Shown one piece after another: positions 1-12,507 of a stretch of 64,000 nucleotides of DNA. Below the pieces are notes generated by a model that was not told the origin of the DNA, did no database searches, and saw only the letters and a list, made by a program, of their open reading frames with translations. The stretch is from Sanderia malayensis (taxonomy: Eukaryota > Cnidaria > Scyphozoa > Semaeostomeae > Pelagiidae). The DNA is taken from NCBI GenBank assembly GCA_013076295.1, contig RQOL01000861.1:3844001-3908000 (forward strand). The letters run 5' to 3'. Position numbers and translations under genes: made by a program. The number at the start of each line of letters is the position of its first letter. The stretch's first letter is position 1.

Positions 1-3000
1 TTCATCTGGTTTTTTATTCGAAGTATTTTTCGCTGCTTTCTTGAACAGTGTAGCCTGCTTTATTGTCGACTTCTGTGTGTTTTTACCTTTACCTTTCTGC
101 TGTACGCTTTCGGGCTTCAAAAGACCTATAACAAGCGAAAAAAATTTAATAATATTTTAAATAAAATTTCGCAGAAGTTCAGACCAAAGAGCTGAAGAAA
201 CTAAATAATATTATGTCGGTGCAAGACAGCATATGAATCAGAAATATAGCAGGAAAATAAAAAGAGAACATACCAGTTTTATTCTTCGGTGGCATTGTGC
301 TCTCGAGTGTTTCAAAATAAGATGTTCCCTTGCAATTATTGTCACTCGCAGAATTTGATATAGTTCTGCTTACTAATTTAAATGGGTTCTGCCTTCCTTG
401 GCTATTTGATGGATAAAGTCTCGACTCTGTTTTTTCTGTCGGAGCAGAACCCTCTATTTCGTCATCTAATGAAACAAATAATGAAACAAATCATAAACAA
501 ATAATTTATCTTGAACAAGCAAAAAAAGAAAAACTTCACGATTATATGAAATTATATGGAATATTAATACTGATAAATGATAAAACACAAACCATCGCTC
601 ATTTGGATATCATGGTCTTCTTTACCATTCTTCATTTCATTGATTTCTGTATCAGAATCTTCATCCGAAATATCAACAGGATCTTTCCTCTTCACTTGAA
701 GCTTCATTGTATTTCTTCCATTGATGGACGAAGGCTTAATTGGTCTAAAAATCAAACATGTATCACTCAGTCTAGAAGCATTGGAATCTGAGCAGAATAT
801 GTAGTATGATCTGTATATAGCTACTATGAAGCTTGTATAGTATAAGATAGCGAGTTATATAGCTACATATAGCTACTATGAAGCTAGTGTAGTATAGCAT
901 AGCTAGTCATATAGCTACATACATCTATTAAGAAGTTACCATAGTATAGCATAGTATAGCACATCACGTAGCATATAGTTGCAATGAAGCTGGCGTAGTA
1001 TAGCAATGCATGGTACAGCTGGTAACATAGATGCATATAGCTGCATATAGCTATAGCTTTGGCTGGTAAGAAAGAAGAGTAGGAGGAATCAAGAAGGCAA
1101 ACAGAGACATGAAATTAATTCTTCACCTGACATAAGTAGCATTTCTAGCTGATGGCATTGCTACTGAGCGTGGTCTGTAGTTCTCCATTGGCTCATCTTC
1201 ACTGTCACTATTTTGATCATCATTATAATCATCATCATCATCTTCAAGTGCTTTGCGTCGAGCGATTTCTCCTAAGCGTTGAGCAAGGTTCATTTTCCTC
1301 ATCCTTGTTGCGTATTGTATTGCAAGGTTGACGGTTTCTGCATTTGGCATCAATTCACAGATCTCCACAGCACGGAATATGCGATCTGATTTGCAAGAAA
1401 GCTGCGACAGAAATAAATACAAGATAACCTCAAAAATAGGCAACAACAGGTCCAAAAACGTTGTATTTAAGCTACCAGCTTGAAGAATTAGATAATAGAA
1501 TTGCTTCCCTTTAATTGGAGTTGTAAATAACAGCGTTGAGGACACGTAGGAAGAAACAATGGACCACAAAAGGGCCTTTAGACCTCAGATGTACCAGATA
1601 ATGCAGATGTAAGACAACCGCGTATCATACTTACTGCAAACAATTTAATGAGAAGCTGGATCTCTGATTTCTTTGCTTCTGCATTGGAAACTTCGTCCAG
1701 TTCGACTCCCTTCTTCCTGTGATAATCATAGAAGCCAGTCACCACTTTATTCTGAATATAAGTTTCCTATAATTGAAAATAAATCAAATTAGCAACGTGT
1801 AATATACACACGTACATATACATATACAACACGTACAGGATAAGTATTCCAAAAGCATTTTATATCGATGAGTGTCATTCATACTTCCATCTGTCCTTTT
1901 TCTGTATCCCCATCGCAAAGTGGAATTTTCATGGTCAGTGAAGATGGCACAGGTCTTGGGATTGTTGCTGGGAAATTGGCTCCTTTGCACAAAATACATC
2001 TGGCGAACAAAAAACAAAAATAAAAATAAACTGTAACCAATATAATTAAAAATTATAACGATAATCGCACAGGACAAAGGAGCGTGTTTACTAATTGCGA
2101 GCATTGGGCTAGCATTCATTTTCTATATCGCTTCATTACTTGACAATAGTTCGTTACTGCTAGTACTACGCTATGCTATACAAACAACGCAAGCTTACAG
2201 AAAACACCAGCATATAAAACCAATGGATTAAGAATCTATAGGATGATACTTCTGCTTAAAACAATAGAGGAAACAATGGCCAATTGTTCTTTGACCAATA
2301 GTGTGAATGCAAAATTTGCAATTTCTTATATGCAGGTTTTACTATATTGTTGAGAATACAAGCAATACAGAACACTACAGAAAATTAAAACATACCTTAT
2401 TTCAGGCGGATTTTCTGTTACTCCGATCACCCAATATCTGTCCGACTTTGTCTTTGTCTGTAAGAAAAGGATTTTTACACTTTTACATTCCTTCTTTAAC
2501 TTTTACAATTTCGATTATTAATATGTCAGATATCATATTAGATATATGGCGCGCCAGCCTTCCTAGTAAACACAGTATGCGCCTACCTGATTCTTTAAAT
2601 TGAGCACAGGGATCCATGTGTTACCAAAGGATCGTTGAAGCATTCTGACCACGCCATTTGAATCGACAGCTACTGGAGTTTGTTCTGCAGAAAACCTAAC
2701 AATAAAACAAAATAGAATTGTCGAACAAGTTGGAAAAAAATAAAAACACCTATTCATGAAAACTTTCAATGAAAACTAAGCACATTATATATTGTGCTTC
2801 TTATCTTTTATAAGAAAAATAACAGTTTCATAAATGTTATGTATACATGATTACCACAATAAATGAATTTTTATATAAATTAAAAATATAAATCATTATT
2901 AGCTTCGCCAAACAGCTTACCCTAACCAACTGAGTGTCGATTTCTTGCTCAAAGGTAGCTGATGTTCAGTCAACGAGTTCCACCTTCTTGAGTTGATTTC

Positions 3001-6000
3001 AAACAGTCTTGCACCCAAGCACTGGCACTCAGGCAAACCTAAATAGAAAAATGCATTAGGGCCACCCAAGGTTCACTATTAGTCTTGAAATCCAATGCGC
3101 GTGGTACTAAATATGATAATAGATACAATACCTGTGCCTTGGTGGTACACAATTAGCAACTGAGTGTCACACATTGCCATACTGACAACGGGTCCAGGAA
3201 TATTGAATAAATTAAACTGCAATCCACCAACTGTAAAGATGCGGACAATATTAGCAGATGTCGCCACGGCAATGTAACTCTGATTAACAGCAATACTCTA
3301 AGGAAAGAAAAGAACATGTCCGTATATGCATCTATATAGTAGCACAGTAGATATGTATCTATATAGTAGTACACTAGATATGCATCTGTATAGTAGTACA
3401 GTAGATCTTCTATATACTAGTACACTAGCTATGCATCTATATCGTAGTGATATGCATCTATATAGTAGTAGAGTAGATATGCATCTATATAGTAGTAGAG
3501 TAGATATGCATCTATATAGTAGTAGAGTAGATATGCATCTATATAGTAGTAGAGTAGATATGCATCTACATAGTAGTACAGTAGCTAGTAAGCATAAAAG
3601 AGTAACTACGCACTTTAATATCTTCTCCCTTTGGCATTGAAGCTGTCCATTCCTTATTCGAGTCCCATGTACCAAAATGAAGGCACACAAGTTTACTGAA
3701 AGACGAAAAATAACAGAGAAACACTGAGAGATGTTTGAAACTTGGGTAATAAGGTCTTTCCTTTTTGAGACTGACATATTAATGAAGCAAATCATGAATA
3801 GAAGTAGAGTGCTCTATTCATAAAGCAGTGTTCCAAAAAATTTTCTTTGAGTTCCAAAGCTCATGATGGAAAAACAATATAAGCATGAGTATTATATAAT
3901 AATTATATAATAAATCATATATAATCATTATATTATAAGAATTGCTAGAAAACACGAGTAACTTAAGCCGGAATAAAATAGATGAACATACCTCGGTACC
4001 TCATCCTGCGATTGGCAAGCAAGTACAACAGCAGTGGAAGACAATGCAGCCATTGTATGATTCATGGTATTAGAGAGATGCAACGGATGATGCAGACCGG
4101 CATCGTGAAATTCGATATCAATTGTCGAGGAGTCATCTTCATTGTGGCAGCGAATGATACCCACAGAGTTCCAAGTCTACGGTGAAAAAATACAAAATAA
4201 ACAATAAAAAAAGCGTACGATACTAGAAGCATTAAGTAATATCAACTGAAGTAATGTAATTATTAATAATCAAATAATGTATAATCAAAGAAGTAATCTG
4301 AGTAATCTGTTCATTAAGTAATCATTACGACCGAATGTAGATAAAATTGATAAAAAAATGAAGAATATGGAAGAAATTCGATTTCTTACCATGAACCTAT
4401 GCGTAAGATGTGAAGGAGTCGCTCCAGATTGGAATGCTTTTTGATGAAAAGGTATGTGATATTCTGGCTTCTTTGGCTAAAAAATAAAATATATTCTTCA
4501 GATTCCCCATTGTCTCTAATTACGTTTATTCAGTGAACAACTACATTGTCTGCATTCCAAATGGATGTTAGCGCATATGCAAAGCTGTGTGTAAGAATAA
4601 CAACCTTGTCTTCAACTATGAAATCTTGCATGGAGTCCAAGTCTTCAGTCTCAGCCATGTCATCAACTGGCTTTGGAACCAATCCTTCTTTGATTAAATC
4701 TGATAAAACAAGCAATAATAAAACTAAGAAAAGCATAGATCTTCACCCTACTCGTATACAACGCGCATACCTCATACACCAATGATTTTGCAAGCAGAGT
4801 AATGACGTGTATTGGAAACAGCATTAACGGGTATTATCTATTACGTGCAGTCACAACCGATACATCTGTGTGGCGAGCCAAGACATTATCAAATGCGCAC
4901 GCAGATGTAGCTGTCAGTCTCCATGTAAAAAGCCAACTAAAATGTGCGGTCCACAACCCGCTGCCACATAAACACAACCAATCTCTGTCCGCTAAACAAT
5001 CTCTGCCTGAGATAACCCGGCTGACCCATACATTGATTTTCACACAAACAGGTCCTTACCCAGCGAAATATCAGCATCATCAATATCGTCATCTTCGGCC
5101 TCATCGGCAATGAAATTGTCAAAATTCTGGACGCGATGCTTTTTGTGTGCAGATCCAATTAGAATATCATCATCGTCATTATCATCATCAACGGCATTCT
5201 CATCGCCATTATCGCGATCATCGTGCAAACGTTTCCTTGTTGGTCTATCGTTGATTAACCCATCATCAGAGTCCGCAAAAAGATCAGCACTATTATACGC
5301 ATTGGTCTAAAAGGAAAAAGCCCTAATTAGCGAGTTGTTGGTTTGCTATACTATGTTTCTTGCTTAATGCTTACAGTAAAAACCCGCATATAAGAACATG
5401 TAAATTTTCCTTCCAGCCTATTGTTCCAAGACAATAGGCTATTGTTTCTTCTATTGTTTTGAGCAGATCCTCACCCTGAAGGTTCTTAATCCATTGGTTC
5501 TTATATGGGGGTATTTACTGTAGTGCAATTCTCTGGCAAAGAGCCAGCCCATGGTACGTGGATCAACACCAGCTAACAAACCTTTTCTGTCTTGCTTAGA
5601 ACATCGCTACAAATACTGAATTGACCCTGCAAGCACAAGCGAACACAATTAGAATAAAATCAGCCCGGTGTACCTGTAAAGCTATGATACGTTGCATTGG
5701 TTGATGCGCGAATCTACAAATAGATTGATTCAATTTTCACCTGGTCATCAGCATAAACCAGCTCGCCAATTGTTTTAGGATTCCAATTTAATGATGTTAT
5801 TTTCGAGCCATTTTCATGCTTCATTCTACAAGAGACACAATACGTTACAAATGCAATAAAATAATAACAAATGATATCAGTGATGATGAACGGGTACTCA
5901 CGATTCTATCTCCTTCATTTTTGCAGCATCCCAGACGATGATGTCACCAGAGATGCTTGAACTTGCAATGTAACCACCACAAGGAGAAAAAGAAACAATT

Positions 6001-8967
6001 GAAGTAATCTACGAACAATCAAAATAACGCGAGTAAAGTTTGAGCATCGGTAGGTTTGTTAGGTTCCTCCACTGATTTGTTAACTAGTATTTTAACTACT
6101 AATTACTAACCTCTGTACGTAATACGTTTTATTAAGGTCAATGTACAGTAATGTAGATAGATAGATAAAAGTTTTATCACTATACCATGACTTGGCAATC
6201 TTTAATGATAAAAAAATCACCAAAATAGCACTATACTTACTTCTGAGTTGGGGCTATTTAAAGTGATAACTTCAGTCCATGTTTCTGTTGATATAAGCTG
6301 GAATATCAATTGACATTGCATCAGTGTATTGCCCTACTCCAGGAAGATCTGATAGATAATATATCTCCTATCTTTATCCTGCACCTACTTACCATTATTC
6401 CTTTGCCAACTGGGGCTGCGATTAACTACAAGCAAAAAATTTTTGGTTTAGACAACAAAAAGAATAAATAAAGTCAAACATATTACAAGTTTCAATTTGT
6501 AATATGCTCCTGTTACCTTCTCTTTGCCATGGCACCAAGCAATTTTGCACAGTGTTTTTGAAGTGCTGTGAAAAAATGTAGAACAACAATAATGAGAGAA
6601 ATGTATGTCGATCTGATAAACTTATAACATAAGAAAATTAACAAACCTTGTGTCATTACTCTTTGGAAAAATGCTCAGGGATTTGATACATTCCTTAATA
6701 ATTAAAGAAATACACATCATAAATGCAATGAATTTCTATAAATATTTAGTATGCTAAGACAAGGAATTGTCATAGACTTGATACTTTATTTATCCATGCG
6801 CCTTTGAGCCGGTTGGATAAATGGTGCAATATAAATGCCTTTATTATTATTTATTATTATATTATTAAACTACCGTAATTATTAATGACATCAGGAAAGA
6901 AGTGATTGTTAACTGACCTGGTTTGATATGTTCCATATCTTTAACATTCCATCACAGCTCGATGAAGCCTACGTGTAAACAGGAAAGTAACATAAATATC
7001 TTCCCAAGCAAATAATGAGCTATGATACAAAGCAAGAAGTGGCAATACACTTTATGCAAACCTTAAGCCTCAGACCTGTACCCAAAGTGCATGCTTATGT
7101 AAGTCACATGTCAGTTACGTTAGTATGCTAGCTAATCATAAAAGGATTAAACATAAGCTTATATTGCAGCATGCTGGTTGCAATATGAATTCATTTCATA
7201 CAGGCAGACCTTACTCAAACAAGAACTTATGTAGACAGCAACCTCAATGATTAACCTAGACAATGTTTCTAATACCAAAGTGTTGGCTCTACCCAACCAT
7301 AACAAAGCAAGTACTTCTTACCAAGTATTGATCATCAGGGCTGAAAGCCACGCTTAGTACTGGAGCATTGTGGCCATTGAGTGACTTGTGAATGTTCTCT
7401 TCTTTGGTTACAATTTTGATCGTAAAATCACTTAAAAAAGCAATAGAGTGATCAGAAACTTGTGGATCCAGAAACATATCCGAATAAAACATATCTCTAA
7501 GTGACAGAATTCATAATGTGATATTTAATAGAAGGTAATAATTCATTCAAAGACAATTATGATTTTATATGGGGCTTTTCTATTAGATTGTACCTTGAAC
7601 CAGCAGCCAAAAGGTCTCCATTTTTATTGAAACAGATCGTGTTGACACGTGCTGTAAACCTCAGCAGAATTTCCTGTTGTATTCCCTTTAAAAAAGAATA
7701 AAAAGCTATGTTATTATCATACATCATATCATTAAAGGTTAATGAATCACAAGCTGGTAGCTTATAAAGATAAAGTAATATTTGTTGGATGGAGTATATT
7801 ACCTCAGGAATTGAGAAAGTTTTGACATCATTACAATCTGTAGCAACTGCTATTTCTTTTTCCTAAACAAAAATGATGCCAATGAGAACACACTATATAA
7901 ACTCACAGAATGGTTGCAGACATTGGCTCAGAATAGCTGGAAACCTTGCCTCAAAATAGCTGCAAACCATTTGGTCAAAATGGCTAAGCTTTGATGCCAA
8001 TATTGGCAAAAAATGTTACTTTAGCTCAAATTAGCAAAAATAAATGTCTCAAATTTGCAAGATTTGTGTTGAAATTAGCCAAAAGCATCAATAAAGTTAA
8101 AAATTTATTCAAGTTCAACAACAATAAACTACTACCTTGTTTGAGGTGAAATTGAAGAGAGTGAGAGTGTGTGACTAGTCACATGGTCACACAAGGAGCA
8201 CTGGAAACTAGTGCCTGGAATGTGCCAGGAACAGTGGGATAGGGTGTTAATTTTTTTGTGAAGAACCCAAACTCAACTCAACTCAATGACTGGTTTCTCA
8301 AGTTTGAACCTCTTTCGGTTACATTGTAGTACCAAAAGTTCTTTAATTTGAACTGCACATTCACAGTGCTTTGAAAATAGTAGAGACGTGTGAGAAAGAC
8401 AATAGACATTGAAATTCCAAATATTGCTGACGACAAACTTGATAGATGTTTAAGCTCACAACTTATGCGAGTTTCAACTGCAAATAACTAGAACAGGCTC
8501 TCTAATTCTTCATTGCTTGTAGTGATAAAAATCTTCAAAATTTAAAAATTCCCCATGGATGGAATGCTGTTAAAATAATTTCCAACGAACTTTATAAAAT
8601 GGTACCTACAAAATTAAATTATCTTACCCGGACTGCAATAGCAGTAACTAAAGTTCCCACTCTGAAAGATACTGCATCATCATCTAGTAAATCGTTGTAC
8701 ACTCTAACATCTCCATCAGCTCCAGCAGTCAAAATATATCTGCAAAAACAACGAATGGGTGGGTACTGAAGCTCCATCTCGAGAATCAAGAGAGGGCCTA
8801 GCCAACTGTTCAACAATTTCCAATACATTTGCATCGCCAAAAACAAAGAAGAAGCAATAGACTAAACCGAAAATTCCACAAGCAACGTACTTTCCGTTTT
8901 TATCAAAGCATGTTTCAGTGTGTCCTTCAGAATGTGAAAATCTTAATTCTTTCATTTTGCCTGCCAT
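1..8967 (-). CDS. WDHD1: WDHD1 / AND-1 / Ctf4 replisome protein (3' end cut by window edge)
   Basis: WDHD1 is a nuclear trimeric adaptor linking the MCM helicase to DNA polymerase alpha and sister-chromatid cohesion. About 28 exons are readable. The N-terminal beta-propeller begins MAGKMKELRFSHSEGHTE (exons 8891-8967 and 8628-8740) and continues through 7803-7864, 7594-7685, 7322-7430 and 6918-6968 down to about 5581. A long acidic linker is at 5060-5306. The SepB domain core follows: THRFM at 4390-4477, GIIRCHNEDD at 3991-4177, and the exons at about 3616-3697, 3131-3299, 2926-3041, 2588-2696, 2397-2460 and 1882-2000. A helical exon with ELMPNAETVNLAIQYA (1129-1404) precedes Ser/Lys-rich tail exons (592-748, about 280-463 and 1-136). 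The HMG box expected at the C-terminus lies beyond position 1. The start at 8967 is chosen because it matches the human N-terminus; an in-frame ATG at 9021 would add 18 residues. The introns carry several repeats. Confidence 0.95.
795..1065. repeat. Degenerate tandem repeat in a WDHD1 intron
   Basis: Imperfect repetition of phrases such as ATATAGCTACTATGAAGCT and GTAGTATAGCATAG, with a loose period near 60-75 bases. It lies between two WDHD1 exons and is an old, diverged satellite-like tract with no coding signal. Confidence 0.6.
2196..2345. mobile_element. Diverged copy of the ACAGTAAAAACCCGCATATAAG MITE family
   Basis: The ends read ACAGAAAACACCAGCATATA and, inverted, CTTATATGCAGGTTTTACTA. 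The interior has the AACAATAGAGGAAACAATGG phrase seen in the copy at 20938-21087. It is the most decayed of four copies in the window and lies in a WDHD1 intron. Confidence 0.7.
3326..3590. repeat. 27-bp minisatellite in a WDHD1 intron
   Basis: About nine head-to-tail copies of a 27-base unit containing GATATGCATCTATATAGTAG followed by TAGAGTA. The copies are nearly identical at 3460-3570 and more diverged at the left end. Because the unit is a multiple of three and lacks stops in some frames, it produces false open frames on both strands. It sits between the exons at 3131-3299 and about 3616-3697. Confidence 0.92.
5372..5522. mobile_element. TA-flanked palindromic MITE (ACAGTAAAAACCCGCATATAAG family)
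   Basis: About 150 bp. The left end is TACAGTAAAAACCCGCATAT and the right end is the near-inverse ATATGGGGGTATTTACTGTA. The whole element can fold into one long hairpin. The TA borders fit insertion of a Tc1/mariner/pogo-type non-autonomous element. It is in a WDHD1 intron. Confidence 0.85.
6795..6870 (+). repeat. SINE-like 3' tail with (ATT)n
   Basis: GCGCCTTTGAGCCGG is followed by AATATAAATGCC and a run of TTATTATTATT. This resembles the common SINE or tRNA-derived tail ending in an ATT microsatellite in marine invertebrates. Only the tail is recognisable, so the assignment is tentative. Confidence 0.4.
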
Positions 8968-9021
8968 TTTGATGAACCCTGACAAATTAGAATTGATCTT
9001 CGCGCGGCTTCGAACACTCAT

Positions 9022-9656
9022 CCTTCAGATTCGCGCGAAAAACATTCTCCTCCGCAGTGTCTTTACATTTTGAATCTTTGTATTGCTCTGCTTTGCAGCA
9101 AGGTACGAAGCAAAACGCAACAGACCTAACAACTATAGAGCATTAAAGATATAAAAACACACAACCTTCTCGATACATAACAAAGTTCTCATAAGGTTTA
9201 GAATATTAGAATTCTCTCTAAAAACATAAATATACAAGGCATATATAAATAAAGCCGAAAAATAGTTTTAAGTTGCTTAAGACTATAAATACTATTGAAT
9301 ATACAATGTGAACCAGTTAACTTGAACCTACAGGTATTGTTAGTGAGTGCTAGACTATCATCATAGGAATCATAATAACAATGAAAAAATCATCGTCATC
9401 AACGTTATCATCATTACCGCTAACAAAAGCGAAATCTATGCCATCGCCTTATAGTTGCTATTATCGCAAATAGTAATCAGTATAACTGGGCAAAAACAAG
9501 GAGATAAATTATGCATGATCTGCCTTGCTTTTGTCCCATTAATTACACATTTCACAAGGATGAGAAAGGTCATTCCAAAGGAATGATATATCATCGTCTT
9601 TTATAGTACAAATCCCATGAAATTATGGCATTTTGTTTTTGTCTCTAGCTTCATTT
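9022..9656. other. Spacer between WDHD1 start and DAN-like gene 1 stop
   Basis: About 635 bp of AT-rich sequence. It should contain the WDHD1 promoter and 5' UTR (adjacent to 9021) and the 3' UTR of the DAN-like gene at 9657. I see no other gene, repeat or RNA in it. Confidence 0.6.
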
Positions 9657-10058
9657 TTAGCACATAAAACGCTTGCATTGGCAGCTGACAACAACTTTGA
9701 CTCTTCTATGTCGAATCTTCTTCACAGGGTCTTTGGGACATTTGAAGAAAACCTTCTTCATCACGACCTTGCTGGGCATACAAGCCGTGCAGTAGGAGAA
9801 ATTCGGGTAGATACGAGAAAGGCACTTGCCACCACAGAATTTATTCTCTATTTTGACAGGAAGGCAGCCTTCTCTTGTAATTGTGTCCGATATGTTGTAC
9901 ATCTGACACGGTCCGTCGAGAAGCTTCAAGATTCTCGTTGCAACGCTATTCATGTTGTTGTCATTGTAAGCTTCTCGGCTTGGCATGGCGTGGCAGCGTT
10001 GATGAACCAATATGGCAAGACCAATTGTGATCGAGAGATGAAGAAACTTCATTTCCAT
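9657..10058 (-). CDS. Secreted DAN/gremlin-like cystine-knot protein 1
   Basis: 133 residues in one coding exon. A signal peptide (about residues 1-24, MEMKFLHLSITIG...) leads into a CTCK/DAN-type knot: GPC, REGC, KFCGGKC (CxGxC), CTACMP, VFFKC and a closing SCQC near the C-terminus. NIS and NFS are N-glycosylation sites. Family members are secreted ligands or BMP antagonists (gremlin/DAN) or related hormones (bursicon); which role applies here is inference. A perfect 3' splice site (tattttcag) ends 3 bases before the ATG, so a 5' UTR intron is expected, with a possible UTR exon donor at 10595 (CTTG|GTAAGT). The start is chosen because it directly precedes the signal peptide. Confidence 0.88.
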   Translation of the reverse strand: MEMKFLHLSITIGLAILVHQRCHAMPSREAYNDNNMNSVATRILKLLDGPCQMYNISDTITREGCLPVKIENKFCGGKCLSRIYPNFSYCTACMPSKVVMKKVFFKCPKDPVKKIRHRRVKVVVSCQCKRFMC

Positions 10059-12507
10059 AATCTGAAAATACAATATGAAGCTATTAACTAAGACCAACTT
10101 GTTTCTGATAAATACCACATGTAGTATCAAGGGACATAGAGAGACAGAAGCTATATATATGCTTGAAAGCATAGAATATTGTGATAAAGTGATAATGTGC
10201 GTATTTAAAGAAAGGTCAATACGAATATATTCGTTTCAATGAAGATTGGACCTGATTTTCAAAATTTCTAAAAATTGCACTGAAATATATATTGGTGATA
10301 ATCCCCAGCTTTCCTCGCTTTCTCACACCAGATGATATTATTAACCAAAAACGATATTTAAAAAAGTCTTTTTAAACACTGCCTGTGAGTTTTGAAACAA
10401 GCGTGCAGGAAAGAGAGACTGTGTTGTCATAAACGATGAAACTTTAATTCTGCGTTGATGTTGCTATCAGTCGATAGCGAATGGTAATAGACTTGCGCAG
10501 AACTCAGAAATGTAAAGACAAGAAGCATAGCATAACAATGACAAAAAATAAATCTCAGAGATAATGCATGACATATGACAAAATAGTGACTTACCAAGGG
10601 TTTGCAAAAGTTGTTGGAGCTGAAAATAAAGGTATGTCTGTTGTCGTTCCTCTTCGGCACAAGAACTGATAAACTCGGGGTTGTCACTCTTGATTTAAAT
10701 ACACAAACGATGACGCGGTGAAGATAAAAGAGGGTGCATTGATTAAAATTTTTATCGTTTGGAATTACGCGATAATCAGGCCATAATGAAGGAATAATTT
10801 TATGGCATGTGACATAATCTACCTGCGTTCCCTTGTAATTTAGTCGGTAGTCCACGAAAAGCAATATCAATGTCAAACAATTTGGTCAAAAAAGGCGTAC
10901 CAATTTGATATATTAGAACACATGCTCGTACCGCCAATGTTTCAAGTATGCAAGTGAACAATAGTCGATATTCTGCAGTGCATTTGCACCGAATTCTATG
11001 CTTTGCGTATCGTAGGTGTTGTCGAATTCCTGTTTACTTCAACAGAATATAGTAAGCGAGTGATTAACAACGGACCACCGTCATTAGTGATGTCGGCTGA
11101 TTGATAAATTCAGTCATTTGGCCGTTAAATTCAGTTATTTTGCCGTTAAATTCCAACATTACAACGCTAGAACGTTATCAATGTCTAATGCTGAAAATCA
11201 CCGGTTCTGTTTCGTCTAGACCTCTATTGTAACATGTATTGTATATTGACTTGTACTTTATTTATTGAATGTAATTTACTACACTCTGTCAAAGGTTGCC
11301 ATTGTCATTAGGGGTGGGCTGGTCCGGGTTGCTAGGTGACCATCCATCTATTCCATCCACGTTAATAACAAACAATCCTGAACTGCCTATCAGACAGTAA
11401 GTACTCCAGAAGCATCAGAAAATTTCAGAACTCAAGTATTTTAAGAGCTTCTTGGGAATATTTTATCATTTTTTCAAAAATGGTCACGTGGACAAAACGA
11501 TCAACAAAACAATAGTAAGAGTATCATGCAAACAAAACAGTAGCGTAAGTTTTGAAAGTTTTACGCGACCTAGCCAAAATGTTCAATGAAAAAATCGTGA
11601 ATTCAGAAAGTTTCCCAAATTTTTGCCTCGAGTATTGCAGTTTCTTAACATTTCTGATTTTTGAATACCAAGTACTAATATCTTATAAAACATAGGCGTT
11701 TTATAGCTGACGTTCGACCTTATAGAACGACCTCCAGGCCTTTAAAGTCCAGTGCGGCCGCAATGTTCACAGAAAGGTTGTGTTAAACGACCAGCTTGTA
11801 TAATCAAATAGCTCTTGCCTCTCTAATTACCTCAACAAGCATCGTAATAAACAACATGGGAAAATCGCAATTAGAAATAGCTTCCCCGAAGCTGATTATT
11901 TCCTTCCTGTGACAACGAGCCCTAATTTTGTCCCATTAATCCCAACAATAGCAAAGCAATGCAAAATCCCATCACGCATCGCTGCTCTACTCACATGATC
12001 ATCAATATAATACGAGTCCTGTCAAAGTGAGGCTTTGGTCTGAAACGAAAACGAGACAGCTGTCAGTTATTTTAACCGCAAATTAATGTACATGGCAATG
12101 TCTGTTTGTTATATAAACTTTAGAAGCAAATTAAAAAACTTAATTACCAAATCACGTTAGCAAATTCAATGCTGAATTAAAAAGGTTTCAATAAGCTTGA
12201 CGAGAAAAGGTGATCACTGATAAGATCGGATGGGTGGTTCGATTAGCAAATTAGATCCGTGTAGATCTAGACATATTAGTGCGTACATATTGCCTGGTAA
12301 TCAGGGGAAAGACGATTGCTACATAGTATCTACACCCGTGTCTACATGCAGACATATGGTTTGCCATGAATTACAAGTTAATCGCAAAACAGATTAACAA
12401 ATCTTAAGCTAAGAAAAAGAAGTATTGAGTATGTGAAATGTACGAGACAATGCTCAATGACACTAAGTTTTTGAAAGACTCATTTGATGACACTTGTTGT
12501 TCATTAC
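10059..12507. other. Intergenic region
   Basis: About 2.4 kb. The left part should hold the 5' UTR intron and promoter of the DAN-like gene at 9657-10058. Open frames such as the one at 10427-10876 show no domain or coding signature. The only site noted is an X-box match at 11328-11340. Confidence 0.6.
11328..11340 (-). promoter_or_regulatory. RFX X-box consensus match
   Basis: On the minus strand the site reads GTCACC-T-AGCAAC, a full match to GTNRCC-N(0-3)-RGYAAC bound by RFX factors. It lies about 1.3 kb upstream of the DAN-like gene at 9657-10058 (same strand). A single match in intergenic DNA may be chance. Confidence 0.3.

Noticed and set aside
3298..3795. 165-codon frame on the minus strand and 104-codon frame on the plus strand (3326-3640)
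   Set aside because: Both are read-through of the 27-bp minisatellite; the repeated peptide words come from the repeat unit, and a real WDHD1 exon (about 3616-3697) overlaps in another frame.
10427..10876. 149-codon minus-strand frame upstream of cystine-knot gene 1
   Set aside because: It crosses the probable UTR exon and intron of gene 1 and has no domain; composition is not coding-like.
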